This document shows, in pieces, positions 14,157-27,565 of a DNA stretch of 61,709 bases; position 1 is the first letter of the stretch, and each line of letters starts with the position of its first letter. The translations under genes were made by a program, and so were the position numbers. The notes under the pieces were generated by a model. It was given only the letters and a program-made list of their open reading frames with translations. It was not told the origin of the DNA and made no database searches. The DNA comes from Setaria digitata. Taxonomy: Eukaryota > Nematoda > Chromadorea > Rhabditida > Setariidae. The stretch spans positions 1-61,709 of the forward strand of contig RCAB01000387.1 of assembly GCA_003640385.1 (NCBI GenBank), read 5' to 3'.

Positions 14157-14533
14157 AAGACTTTCTCATACTATTCTTTGTATTTGAAGAATGTTTGTTC
14201 AAATACATCACTGCTCTCTCATTCGATCATTATAAGGAAAATATATCCTGAAAAATGAACAATACTACATATGAAGACTCGAATTTTATTGCTGGTAATT
14301 TTTCTTCTTCTTCAGCCTTTTTTTTTTCCCCACATTTTATCCCACAGTAATGATAATTAAAGAATCAGTCGCCAAAAAAAGTGTCCAGAACTTCCTACTG
14401 CCTCCTCGTAGAAAAAAAAAAACCAAAGCTAGTTCATAGTTTTTCCTGAATATGATAATTTCTAGTATGTTACGCTCCGATAACAATATTTTAACTTACA
14501 TCAGCACTCACATGACTTAGGCGAATACGCCTC
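14157..14533. other. Convergent intergenic region shared by two 3' ends
   Basis: Lies between the psf-2 stop (plus) and the ARM/BTB gene stop (minus). Read on the minus strand, an AATAAA signal sits at 14290-14285, about 245 bases past the minus-strand stop and within the likely psf-2 3' UTR. The two transcripts may therefore overlap at their 3' ends. Confidence 0.5.
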
Positions 14534-17500
14534 CTAAGGTGCTGCTGCGTCTTCATACTTGATTTTCCTTCGTCGACAGTACGCCATCAAAAATCTTTGC
14601 AGTGTTTCCATTAACGCATCAACAGCAACAGGATTGCCAGCTACTATATTTAGCGCTTTAAACATTTGTTCCTCTGTACAACATCTGTAATAGGTACCAA
14701 TGACACCCTCAAATTTAATGATAAAAGAAATATGACATTGAATTTTACTACTGCCGCGCACTTAAAACGGCTGAGTGAATAAAATGAAGAAAATTAACCA
14801 AACAACAAACAACGCCAAAATGTTAGGAGAATACGAGGCGAAGTAGTTTAACAGACATTTTTGAAACTTTCCAAATACGCCTAGCAAACCATCCAGAGAA
14901 TCAAGACAAACCTGATCAAGCAACTTATGCAAGCATCTCTCAACACGTTACATGTATCACTTCCGGTAGAAAGCATAACTTCCAAATAATTCGGCAATGT
15001 CTCTCCATTGATTAGATTTCTGAGTGGGCTTTCGTAGGCTAGCAACTTGGAGCTTATCCCTGTGCACAAATAGCGATCCGACAACTACAACATTTTTTAT
15101 TCACAAGAAAAATTGGCATACTTCATGACCGATCTGCATTCTGGCTAATCGGTTGTTAGCTCATGCATCTGCTTTTCGATTATCCGGACATATAGTTCTC
15201 ATATATAAATCTTGAAAGTGAAAATTTTTGAGACTAGTCATTATTAGCAACATATGTGATAGTGTTGGGTACTAATCTATCATACTAATACTATTCTGGT
15301 AAAATCAGACCAGCAAGTAAACTTTACATGATGCTTTAAATTCGGTAACCTTTAGTAGAGCTGGTATATCAATTTCAGCTATTCTCAAGCATGATTTCCC
15401 GCAGCCACATAAATAATGCAAAAAAGTGGAAAATAAGCGAAATGAGCACTGTTCTTCTTCCTCATTAAATTCAAATGTATCACGGAATTGCTCCGAAAAT
15501 CCATTTCCGAACATCCCCTAAAAAATCAGATAATTTAAGCTTTAAAAGATCGACTCAACAAGTCTAAGGATTTGTAAGTTAAAGAGGATTTATCACTGTT
15601 AGGATTGGAAATGTATAATTAAAAAAGGGCAAAAATCTGACACTGAGGGAAATTAGCGCAATTATTCTCTGTATGTTTTCCAGAAAGATGACAGTTTTCG
15701 CAATAAGTAGTAGCAGTAGAAGCACTAGAAATCATGCACGACAAAGAAAGATTACATTTGAGAAAAAAAGTAGGAGTTTTTAACTGCTGTACTTTCTAAA
15801 AGTTAGTGCAAAATGTGATGCCCTTTAACAATCAGTGTTTGCAATTGTCACAATTCGCAGTATTAAGACATGGCACTAAATAATAATTACAACTATAACT
15901 GCCTAAATACTTGGCGTAAGATATTTCTCTTTACCTACTACGGACATCACAAAATTTCTGAAATGAAAATGTGATAATTCATATTTTTTTTTATTTTTTT
16001 TTCTCCTCCCGTATTCTGGAAACAGGTAAGGACTGATAAAACTGGATTCTAACAAAATGATGAAGAAGTTACCCGGAAATATTCACTTCCTTCGCATAGG
16101 CATTTCTTTGGGACGACTTCCATCGATTTACCGCATTTAAATTTAATGAATTCCGGTGAGCCAGATGCTGCTGACATGGTCTTCCTTGACGATAAAATTG
16201 TCTCCTTCACAACACATTTACTTTGCGTTATGTCTCTATTAATATAGCTAGATATATCGCCCCACATAGCATATAACGAATTCGTCAGCACATCTGATGG
16301 AACCAAAAATGAGAGTGCAACCAAAATCTGACGAATTAATGTCGGCTGAAAGTAAGTGTTATAGAACAAGGAAATGCCAAGAATCGGAAAACAAAACAAA
16401 CATTTTATCCTAAAAAATTCACTAATCAATTGATTATAATAATGAATACACAGACAGCCTAATAGTATCATTAGGATCAACATGAGTGTTTGACCATTTA
16501 ATGTTATGTACCATGGGTGGCAGACTTGTACGCCGATACGGTTGTACATATTTCTGCTGAAAGAAGCAGTCTGCCATGGTAGCAGACTTGTACGCCGATA
16601 CGGTTGTACATATTTCTGCTGAAAGAAGCTTGAGATGTTAGTCGTTCATTCATTTCATTTTATTACATCAGCCTATTAGTAATTAGCATTTCTTCTGCTA
16701 ATATCGACTGCTGCTTAGTAAAAAAGAAAATACTGTTGGAAAAACTTATAATGTTGAGAAAACATTATAATATCCAAAAGAAGACAACTACGCCAATTAC
16801 TAGAGCGTGGCAACATATGAACATGATGAACATATGGTTCAATATAACTTATTTTAAACACAATTTTAACCATTGTTGAATAGATGACTTTATTTCTGCA
16901 AAAATTTGGAAACGATGCATGTTTTCCATCCTTTTTCCTTGCAAAAGAGATGGAAATACCTTCTTCCTTCCTCTCCCCTATCTCTCAAGCTGCATTTATT
17001 TCTAGACGTAAAATAAAGTAGAAAAATAAAGATATACCCCTTCACTGTATGTTGTTATTTGCCAGTTTTCTTCGTAATTACTATCAACCAACATTTCCCG
17101 CAATTTTGCTAAGAGACGTTCAACTGGTTTATGAGTCAGTAGCATACGCTTCCAGTTGTCGATTCTTCTATAAAACTATACAACTTGAGGAAAAAGCCTT
17201 CCTTATTTCACTATTTAAGAATTCACCCAAAGAGTTGTGATTGATGATATAAGTACATAAAACATGAGTGTAAGAGTATGTTGCAGAAATCGCAATTTGG
17301 AGGTAAAACTCCATTCCAACTTATTGAGTTGTTATTAGTCAATGCAAAAAGACCTTCTTTCCGCAGGTTCTCTAATTTACAATGCATTACTTCTTCTATA
17401 AACAGAAGACAAAAAGGATACCTAACGAGATGTAATGTTGCTATGCATGCCTTCATTTGTTCAATTTCATCATTAGATTTATATATATTCTTCAGTACCT

Positions 17501-20500
17501 CCAATCCAAACGGTGCATCAATGTGAGAAGAAAATTCCTCCAACAGAGCATTGCCAAAGTCACATCTTATTGCACATTCTGAGCATTGTGAAATTCGTCT
17601 GAAAAATTCTTATACTTTTTAGTGAATTTGAGTAAAATGTAAGGTTTTTAAAATCATTTCCTATCGATAAGATCAAAACCAACTAGCAATCAAAATCAAC
17701 AAATCAACGGATGTTAATTAATTTTTGTTAAGGTTCGCTAAGTTATGAATGGATAAAGTACTTACAAAAAAAAAGAAACAAATAGTCATGGTTAAAAAAA
17801 GAAATTGAGCATAATTTCATGGTCTCAAGAAGATAAAAAAGAAAGAGAAAAAAACGAAATTGCACTTCATATGAAACGCATTCGAAGTAGGAGTAAATCA
17901 TCCTGTGATAATAATAGCGAGTTTATTACCATGAAGCAAAATGTTAATAGACTGACAGAGAGAGAAACTTGGAAGAAGCACTGTATATCAAGCTATAAGT
18001 AAAAACAGAAGCATTCACATACATTTGCACTACCACAATTTTTGCAAAATAAAAAAATGTACCTTCCGCTTCGGCATTTACGCGTCATCAAAATATGAAT
18101 AACGAGAGTATGCAGTTCTAAACGGGACAAATTTTCTACCGCTAAACGATGCCGGAAAATTCGTCGGATTGTACGTGGTGCTTTAGAAACCATCGATGGC
18201 GCTTCCGAGATATATCGCAATAAGGTGCTGACAATCTGAACAAAAAAAAGGATGTGTCAAATATTATGATACTTTACACTAAGACAATCCTTTTTAAATA
18301 ATGGGAGAAGTTGAAAGAAAAAGAAAAAAAATTCTTCAGATATTTTGTTAATTAAACTCCTTACTTCTTCGTTACATAATCAAAATTGCAACTTCTAGAT
18401 TCTCATTCTCACTTCATCTAAAATCCAAAGAAACAATTAACAACCCTCTTTATATGACATAACTACATATAAATGTGTTCACTGACCACGAAAGTCAAAA
18501 AAAAAAAAAAATATTACTTTCGACGTAACCAAACGCTTCATGTTGGATTCACTGTGTGATAACCAAGCCAAAATATACAATTCACCAACAACAAGCTGAA
18601 ACAATCAGATAGATTATATGACATGATGAGTCCCAACTGCCATTAAAAAATTCTCTTTTCAACCTTTAAAAAACAAAAATTCCATTGTCTTGGAACACTT
18701 TTGACTAAACCAGACTTCTATTCCTCTTTCATAAGTTACTGCCACAACATTAATGAAGTGTGTCGAACAATAAAGTGAAGTTTACTACCTTAAACTATAT
18801 CACTTTAGAAAAAGCAGACATGACTAATGATATTACAAAATCAAAGAAAAAAGATGTCAAAAGATCTAAATAGTGATATTATAGACAAAACAATATGACA
18901 ATATAATTATACTTCTGTATTTTTAATGGAGGTATGCACGGGGCGATTCACATAATTAGGACTATCATTTGTGGATGTTGGGCGTTCCATGCACTCAATA
19001 TATTCATCCATCAGTGAGGTCGGTGAACTGCAATTTTCGATCAGTAGTTTAATTTCGATATTAGAAATTAATCTCGATAATTTTTACGCTAATTTTTTCA
19101 AAGAGTTTTCACTTTCCAAAAGAACTCACTCAGTATATGTTTAATCGATATAACAAGGACAACTTCAACATGTCTTATAGGATTTACTGTCCAAATAAAC
19201 CGAATACATCACTCATGTCACGCACGAAAATGAATCAATCTTCGACTGAGTTATCATCAAATATGCTTATCAACAATTCTTGATTTTAGAAAAATGGCAC
19301 TTAGCCCTTATTTCGATAAACACTTTCCTACTATTTTTTATTATCATTAATAATATGATAATATGTCTTTCTATTCTCCTTGGTTACCTTGATTTAATGA
19401 AACTTGGTATTTCGTAATATGATCCATTATAAATAAAATAAGAGCAAGGAGTAGAGAAAACTCAAACAGTGACATCCTTTTCGGTGACATCAAAGGTGAT
19501 CGCATCCCAGGTGGTGGTGATTGTGATGGGCTCCAGGAGAATTCGACGAATCTTTTCGAAGGGAATGAATCAGGATCCACAACATGGGTGAGCACTTCAA
19601 GGTTTGTCGAATGAAATGGCATCAACTGCAACTAATTTCCTCCTCTCAAAATAAGATGTGCGTAACTGAATATTTAGGTGTTTCAAAATTTGATAAAAAG
19701 TTTTGTAAATTAAGGAGAATGTTCAGCATAAAATTAGTTCGCACACAACAACGAAAAATAATGACCCCAAACCATATTTATCCGCATCTCTTCATCTTTG
19801 GCAAGTCGGAAATTTTGCAAAAATAAGCCAGAACCCACCATCATTTTGCAACATAAACAATCTATTTTACGGCGTCCAGTACTGTTATGGGCTGTACATT
19901 CCTCAACCGCTCGACCTGACAGCATCTGAAATATGTTTTCATCAAATAAAAAACGTAAACTAAAAAATTTTTTAATGAGATTATTAGAACTTATTCTCGA
20001 AATTCAGCTAAATTAAAAGTACAGGGAAACCCGATCTAGTCAACATTAAAGAAAATTTAAAGATGACATGAGAAATTTCGCATAGGGAACATGACGGAGT
20101 GTTTGAAAGTTACAATGAATCGACAAAATGATGTTCTTAAGTTTGAAACAAATTATATAGATTCAAGAAACTAAGCACAACATATCATAAAACTGCATTA
20201 AAGATAACTGATTAGACAAGCAACATTTTGTTGTGTATTTTGTCTGTCGTGGCACATAACTACACACAAGCAAGTACGATAACAATCTTGGAAAAAATAA
20301 GAGAACTACAAACTTACACTACACATACGCCTACTTCCGTCCAAATAAAAATTGATATGATCTACGACGATATCCAGAAATCTCGTTGAAAACGTCAAAT
20401 AGCTTAGTCCACTTCCGTCATGAACAAAGTATCTAAAACATAAAGATATATGAGGAAAAGTGTATAAATCAATGGCTATGAATACTGTCATAAGGAATTT

Positions 20501-23500
20501 AAAAAAATCTTCTGGTCTAAAATTACCCTTCTTCATTCGACCTTCCACAATCGTTCTTTATTATTTTCTTTTTTTCTTATTAACTTGCTAGCTTCATCCT
20601 TTTTTCTGTCTCCTTCTCTCGCCAATAATTCTCAATAATCTCTTTTTGCAAGTACAAAACTGATAATATAAAAATTAACAGACAAGTACACTATACCTAA
20701 GTGTGTTAACGATCAGTATTTGTTGCACAGAATTAGCTTTTTCAAGTCCATCAACCAGTATGTCGAGAGCACCATGTCCACGAAGTGCTGCTCGTCCCCA
20801 GGAATCCTTAAACAACATTTTCAGAATTCAGCCCTCTTCGGAAATAAATCGATCACTCATCTTCTACCTCATCTTTTGAAAATTAACCTTATCGTCGCAA
20901 TATTATTCTGTTTTACTTTCCATTGTCTTCTACTAGTTCGTTCCAACATACCTGTGCAAAGCAGAGAAGCATTTTTAACATATATTCGGGACGTGGATGC
21001 GTTTCAACAATCTTTGTTATACAACTCGGTGTTTCAAACTGCTCGCGAAGTTCAAATGATGCATTACACATTTCCACGATATAGCTTTCGCACTGACCTT
21101 CTAGGAAGCAATCCAACAAAACCCCTACACCATTACTGAAGCATAAAATGAAACATATATAAATAAAGCATGACCATTTTTATATTTAATTCTATTTTAT
21201 GGCTAATCGCACAATTTCTTTTTTCCATTAAAAAGATTTAGGCAAATGTCATATGGACTTTCCTAATCATAAAAAAAGTAAAAAACTGATACCACAAATG
21301 TAATTTTCGGATATCAAGATTAAATCAATTTACTTTAGTTCTGACATTAATAAACAAAGCCTCAAGTTTTGAATGTTTCCCAACCTTCCTGCTAATTGCC
21401 GTCCAATTCGTTTCGTACCTTTATATCGGACAAAGCGACAAATTAATTGTAAAACCGCCTGCTGTATTTCATGCCCAAATTCCTCATCCATCGTTTTTGT
21501 GCGATCCAACAAATTACCCAAGTACAGGCCAGCATTTGATAACAATAAGCGCTAAAAAAAAGATATCTTCGGAAGTTCGAAACATTCTAAAATCTGAAGT
21601 CCATATCTAAGTTAACAATGAGTTTTCAAATGAACATGGTAATAAGATATTAATAAGGTATTTTGGATAAATAATCTGCATAAGTAAAATACAATAACCT
21701 GAAATACAATATTACAAGAGATATGAAACAGGAGTTTGCAGCATTTCAAAACTTTATCACTCAATATCTGAGAATCACTACTAATATCAGAAACTAGTCA
21801 TCATACAAGATTTTAATTACTTTTATCACGGAATAAATCAGTATCTGTTTAACCATTAATGAGTAAATTTGTGGCACTGAAATATTCAGTCATTTTCGAA
21901 CAAATTTTATAAGAAAAGAAATACTACAGACTTTCAATATAATTTGGACGTATATTATTCTTTTATTAATTTTTTATACTATATTTCAGTACTACTCCCC
22001 TTCCACATTATGTCGAACTTGAAATCTGCTGTTGACTTCAACCAATAAGACATTCTATTTGCACTGCGTTCTACGTTACGGAGCTACGGACCGTATCATT
22101 TTCAACCGATTGAACAAATCGTTGGTTAAGCCCGTTGATGTTAAGTTTTTTTTCCCACGAAGGAAATGTCCAGAAAGCAACTTCTCCTTAGGACTTCATA
22201 CGTATGTAGGCCTTAATACATAAGTTAGTATCTAGATCTTCAATTCCATTTCTATTTTAAATTTTAATGCTGAGTTGTTTAAACTCTTAAAATATGCCGT
22301 TTAAAGTATATGTTAAAATAAAGATTTAGATGGATGCAACTGTAAACTAAGTGAAGAAAGTTACAAAGTTGGTCGTTCACAGAGACTGCCAAACATTTTC
22401 AATCAAAGAGTGAGTCAATAAGTAGAAATAGGAAGCGGAAATAGACAGTTAGGCAAGCTAAAGTTGCCAGACAGTTGCGGATAACGGTTAGATAAATCAG
22501 GTAATGGTATACCAGTATCTGTGTGCGGAAATTCAATTTCACTGTATTCCTAGCTTGGAAAATCAATACTGTTTCAAGGGCAAAATATGGTATGATTAAA
22601 TTTCTTAGTGAATCAATCCTCTCATATAATGTGAAGGCTTCTTGTAACTGTCAGCTACACGAATCTATCACCGCTGAATTTTCTTTTTCATAATTTCAGC
22701 TAATCCATAACTGTTACCTCTAGAGAGTATCAGAAGATTCAATGAGTGGAGACAAAGAAAGTAATGTGTTAAAAGGTGGCCATGCGCCGGCCCAAAAGGT
22801 TGCTGGTGGTGTACGAAGAACTCGGAAATCTCGTCTTTCTTCGGAATCCGAGAGAAATCAGAAGAAACCAAACGGACTGGATACACCACAAGAGAGTTAT
22901 GATGAAGAATTGGAAGAGCAGTCCAAGAATGTGCTTGCACACAGTGGTCTAGTTGCAAAGGTAGTACATTCCTTTCTCTCTTTATCATCTGAAGATTTCG
23001 TTATAAATTCAGGCGTTATTTATTATTTATAATTAACATTAAACGATGTCTGGACTAATGATATATTGTACTGCTGTTCTAGACAAATAAGGATTATCCG
23101 GAAGAAGCGGTTCGTGCTTATCATAATAAGCAGATGCCACAGCTTCAAAAGCCAACGAAAAATCCAAATATAATTCTATTTCAACCAAGCAAACAATAAG
23201 GAAAAGAAATGTATGTCTTCATTAATTAAGGGCCTGAATATACTTTATTTCCAGTACCATCTCACTTTAACAATAGCGCATTGCTTGGGAAATAAAAGTA
23301 AAAATGAACGAATTTAATTGATGTTGGACTGTTGATAGAAGAATACAGAAATGCATATTAAAAAATTAGAATGGCAGGAAGTTTTACATGAAAATCAGAA
23401 GCGATCGAATTTCAGAAAATGGAAGTTCGCAAATGACTTCAATTAATAAATTCCATGCTATTATCTTCACGAAGACGTGCTAGATAGTGTTAAGGAACTC

Positions 23501-23563
23501 TCTATCCTTTTTCCCTTGTATAATTTCTATATCCTTTATATTATATTCTATATTTACATTATA

Positions 23564-23627
<64 letters not shown>

Positions 23628-26096
23628 TATACATACATATATATATAATTATACAACTTTATTGTAAATCATTATTTAATTTATGTAATTATATATCCAG
23701 GATATGCGTACTTTGTAGAGAATTTCTTTTGCAAGGGAAAAATATCTTTTCTTTTTCATGTAATTCAACCGACATTTTACTTTTTATTTCATAGAGAAAC
23801 TATTAAGGGCAATTTTGTTGTATTCGGAAAATAAAATTTTGAAAAATCTTATTTCCTTCTACGTTTTCAAAACTCGGCGCCATTTCAATTTTAGTGTATT
23901 ATGACGAAACTACTGCAGTCACCACAACACTAGATTTTTTTCACAATGATCGGTAAGGAATCCCACAGCGAAGAAACTGTTTTAAAAAAGCATGAAATAG
24001 AAGAGATACGAATAAAACGTGAACTGAAGTAAAAGTTTCTAGCTGAGCTAAAACTCTCTGACGAAAAACGACTGTACATGGCATAGTCCTAATTTGTATC
24101 CACCTACTCTGCTTACTTCAGCATCTTTTCCATCAACATATTGCAACTAGATTCTTAATATTCAAACGTCACAAACTTCGTACCATTGTACCACTGTTTA
24201 ATGCGGAAGTTATGAGTAATTGTGATAGTCGATGAAAAAACAATAAGCTTACTTTGATGCCATTTTTATTAACTGTTAGGTAGTTTGCTGTTTGAAGTGC
24301 CACTCTGGCTATTTTATTTTCTTCATGATCAATTGCCATCGCTATACGGTCTACCAAATGGGTATTTCCAACAATCAGCTCCATGCATCGCTGATCTGTT
24401 GCAACACTACATATCAAATGAAATGCGGCACATTTCGCGTCCATTGGTACTCTCGGACCACTTTCCAGCAAACGAACTAAATTATTTTAGGATTAAGATG
24501 TCTGAATGAAAAGATATTTCGTATTTTGTATCCCAGCAGTTGATGATGTAACTAACATAAATGGTACTAACTTCAAGCATTTCATTTTTTTTTAAAACTT
24601 ATAAGTATGATTAAATTTCCGTTTTTATTTTTCCACAGATGAAATATTTGATAATTTTTTCTACTTTTACATGGAAACAAAGTACCAAGCAAAAATTTAT
24701 AAGATATTAATCAGCCTATATCGACGAAGCTTAGCTAATCAAAAGTAAATCATGTTCTACTTTATGTAATGTTTTCGGTTCCTCAATAACTTCCATGGCG
24801 TTGTAAAGTAAGGATAGACAAATTTCTGAAAAGGAATCATAATTAAATTTGTACTAAAAACAATTAAACAAAAATACCTGCAATATTTGCGAAGTTTCCG
24901 GGTGGCTCGGCCAGCTAGAATGTGTTAATATAAGAACGTTTACTGTGATGTGTAAGGCATAAATTAACCTGACTTTTAAAAAGTAAAATCTAAAGTCACC
25001 TCAGAGCAGAGTGATGGAATTGTTCCATATACTTTTGTTAAAACAGATAGAACATCACTTAAAATTTCCAACCATTGTGGCCTAAAAATGAAACATTCTT
25101 GTAAATTGCATGATGCTGATTTTTAGACATTATATATAAAATTTTTCCACTGGTACTTGCATGTTATAATCTAGTTTTGTCTGAAGAAATTAATCCCTAA
25201 AGTTCTGTAAATCTGTGAAAATGCTAGTTTAACTTATGTGTTACTCGACGTTCAAGAAACGGCAGCATTTTCTACAGAAAAGTTTTTTATTTGAATGATG
25301 GAGGGTGAATAACTGAGCACAAGGTAATCAATGACTTCCATGAAGATATCTATATATTAAAAAAAAAGATATAGGCAAAAAAAGTACTCTTGCTCAAAAT
25401 TCTGCAGTGAACATTTCCATAGAACAGTCATCAGTGTAACACCAATTCGTGGGCATTTCTTTAATTTCGATTCCCATTCTTCTAGCGTTTTTATTTTCTA
25501 AAAATTTTCCCAATTTATTAATAAAATTTGAACACTGATTGCATTATATAAAATCACTTATTTTCAAGATATTTCATGTACAAAGTATTTCCTGAAACAG
25601 TTATCAGCTGTCACGGATAAAACATTAATTGAAGACGAAGAATAATGTCATGATTGGTATGCTCTAGAAAGTGAATTAAATGTGCTGTAGTTTTCTTTAC
25701 ACTTTCTTTTTTTATAATAGCAAAATTTCCCTGTAAAAATCCTGAAGAAAAAGAAAAAAAGCACAACGATACGAATAAGCAAACCTACATTAAAAACATC
25801 TCTCTTCTATCCAGTACAATTACAGTGAGAGAAAATCCAATTTTCCTCGCTAATCGCTAATATGTTAAAACGATTTGATTCAAGTTGAACACCTACCTGA
25901 GAAGAGATAATTGCTAATTACTCAGGTATTCATCAGTCTCCTGTTTTATTTGCTTTTATAATGAAAGTTGAACAAAAATAAGACAAACCTTGAGTTCTAC
26001 AAGGATATTTTTAATTTGTTTCAAATCATCTCCCAAAAGAATTGTCTCCATCTCATCCAATTCTTCCGTCTTTCGCCTTTTTGCCTTTGATGCCAT
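14534..26096 (-). CDS. Armadillo-repeat plus BTB protein, ARMC5-like
   Basis: Exons in transcript order: 26096-25989, 25730-25615, 25497-25388, 25081-25000, 24914-24878, 24825-24761, 24476-24253, 21551-21334, 21135-20952, 20806-20697, 20432-20318, 19925-19839, 19631-about 19388, 19027-18913, 18595-18518, 18235-18063, 17598-17422, 17167-17038, 16345-16073, 15517-15323, 15084-14912, 14684-14534 (stop TAG). Total is about 1050 residues. The N-terminal two fifths is helical ARM-type sequence (for example DRIAMAIDHEENKIARVALQ and FGHEIQQAVLQLICRFVRY). A low-complexity linker rich in SP dipeptides follows (19631 exon). Near the C-terminus is a BTB fold split over two exons, then a helical tail. ARM repeats, a disordered linker and a late BTB match ARMC5, a CUL3 adaptor implicated in RNA polymerase II turnover. 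The family call is inference. Phases do not close at three joins (second/third, sixth/seventh and thirteenth/fourteenth exons), so small exons may be missing there. Confidence 0.75.
15323..16345 (-). other. BTB/POZ-coding exons of the ARMC5-like gene
   Basis: Exons 16345-16073 and 15517-15323 join in phase 0 across CGG and GGG. The product contains FIKFKCGKSMEVVPKKCLCE followed by GSEYFRGMFGNGFSEQ, the typical BTB pattern of an internal strand, an alpha-helical 'SEYFR.MF' segment and an acidic strand (FEFNEEEEQCSFRLF). A helix pair with LHYLCGC and IDIPALLKVTEF follows. BTB domains of this kind dimerise and bind CUL3. Confidence 0.8.
16520..16629. repeat. Exact tandem duplication in an intron (48-bp copies)
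   Basis: Positions 16520-16567 and 16582-16629 are identical over 48 bases, with a period of 62. Each copy begins GCAGACTTGTACGCC and ends GCTGAAAGAAGC. The 14-base spacer contains AGTCTGCCATGG, whose AGTCTGC is the inverse of the GCAGACT at the start of each copy. The block lies in the intron 17037-16346 of the ARMC5-like gene. Confidence 0.95.
22698..22699 (+). promoter_or_regulatory. Candidate spliced-leader acceptor of the nested DAP1 gene
   Basis: CATAATTTCAG, a near-perfect nematode 3' splice site, lies 42 bases before the DAP1-like start codon with no upstream exon visible. It would let this gene form a mature mRNA independently of its host gene. Confidence 0.55.
22742..23199 (+). CDS. 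dap-1: Death-associated protein 1 (DAP1) family protein, nested gene
   Basis: Small basic, probably disordered protein of 111 residues. Exons: 22742-22960 and 23083-23199 (stop TAA), joined in phase 0 at GTTGCAAAG/ACAAATAAG. Family marks are the N-terminal GGHAPAQKVAGGVRR (GHPPAVKAGG-like in vertebrate DAP) and the conserved C-terminal HSGLVAKTNKDYPEEAVRAY (SGVIARGDKDFP-like). In mammals DAP1 is an mTOR substrate that restrains autophagy. That role is known for the family and is not shown here. An AATAAA signal lies at 23291-23296, 92 bases after the stop. The whole gene sits inside the 2.7-kb intron 24252-21552 of the ARMC5-like gene, on the opposite strand. The gene symbol follows the family name. 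Confidence 0.88.
23570..23633. repeat. (AT)n microsatellite
   Basis: Long AT dinucleotide run with a few interruptions on its flanks, inside the same large intron and downstream of the nested DAP1-like gene. Confidence 0.95.
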
Positions 26097-27178
26097 TTAA
26101 ATGAAATAAATAACTAAAAAAAACATTATGCATTGAAAAAAGAGTTAAAACTAGCAAACATAATACAACCCAATTTATTTATTTATTTTTTTGGAATAAA
26201 CAAACAACGCTGTTCAGCGATTCAATCTTGTCTTGCGTCAAAATACGTGAATGTGTCAAGTAAAGAGAAAGGAGAGTGCAGAGAAGAATCATAGCACAAG
26301 CGCAAATTTCAGGAAAACAAAAATAAGCTAAGAAATTTATCTAAAAGATGATTTGATGTGCACAACTGCTACTTGCGGTGCAGTGCAGCACAAAAGCTGG
26401 AAGTGCAATGCAATAATTACGCACACCAACGGAGTGCAGTACAACTAGACCACTTAGTTTAAAAAGCAAATGACTAACTAGTTTAACATCTATGCTACGT
26501 GTAAATTTGTTAGTAGTAGTAGTACTGTATGTCGTTAAGTAATTAAGTCAGAAGTCTGTCTGTAACGTATACAAAGTTGATATGCCACTTCCGTATAGCA
26601 CGCATAAAAACAATATCGAATTATCAACAAATAAGCGAAGAAAATAGCGATAAAGTGTGTTGAAATGCATAAGAGCTTATAAAAAAAAAAGGATTCTAAG
26701 TTTGAAATTTTACGAATTTTAGGTAAACGGCAAATTTACAATGATAACAGCTGTCAATAGTAATCAGTGTTATGAACTGATAGTGATAAAATTTGCATTA
26801 TATTTCGCTTCACATATAAATGTAATGCAAGGTGTTGTGCATTACTGCACTGCTTTTTTCTGTACTGATGAAAGGATTGTGCCCGTGTGCAACGGAGAGA
26901 AGTGGAACGTTACGTGGAAGAGGATAAGTAAAGCAGTGCTGCTTACGTCGCAATTACGTCATATTTCGAACAAAAAAAGACGGTGACGGAATGGTGCAGA
27001 AGCAGGAAACGTAATCGCAACGTGTACACAAATGGGACTGTGGAAAATTTGAATATGTGTGCGCATCTATGTGTATGCTTCCTGTGTGTAACCGCTTTTA
27101 TGTCATCGTAATGTCCGTGTCATATCGTCCCTCGTCTTCCTCAACTCACCCTTCTCGCCTGCGTGCACTCACGGATAC

Positions 27179-27565
27179 GTGTATATCCAACATACACGCA
27201 ATGACATGCACTTCAGCCACGTACAGTGTGTAAACGTGTACATGAACACACGCCTTTGCACACTTGGATTTACGGACGCACACACACACGCACTCACATA
27301 CAGAACTTGTGCAGAGACACACATTCATATGCGCAACTGTACAGACATGCATTTATATGTACAACTGTACATACACACACACACATACACAACTGCACGG
27401 ACATACATTCACACACATACATTTATACACATACACACATGCAATCACATACAGAATTAAAAGATACATGCGTCCACGTGCACGCAGACATGCATGTACA
27501 GACACTCACATACACGGTGCACATGCGTGGACAGACACGCATGCATCGTTGCATGCAGACAGATA
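27179..27565. repeat. CA-rich alternating purine-pyrimidine block
   Basis: Nearly 400 bases of imperfect CA/TG and CACATA repeats. Recurring longer pieces include ACATACAGAA, CAACTGTACA and ACAGACATGCAT. Base composition is clearly less AT-rich than the surroundings, and the alternating pattern could adopt Z-DNA. Confidence 0.85.

Noticed and set aside
20720..21139. 139-codon plus-strand ORF
   Set aside because: It is antisense to two exons of the ARMC5-like gene whose frames, splice sites and helical content are much better.
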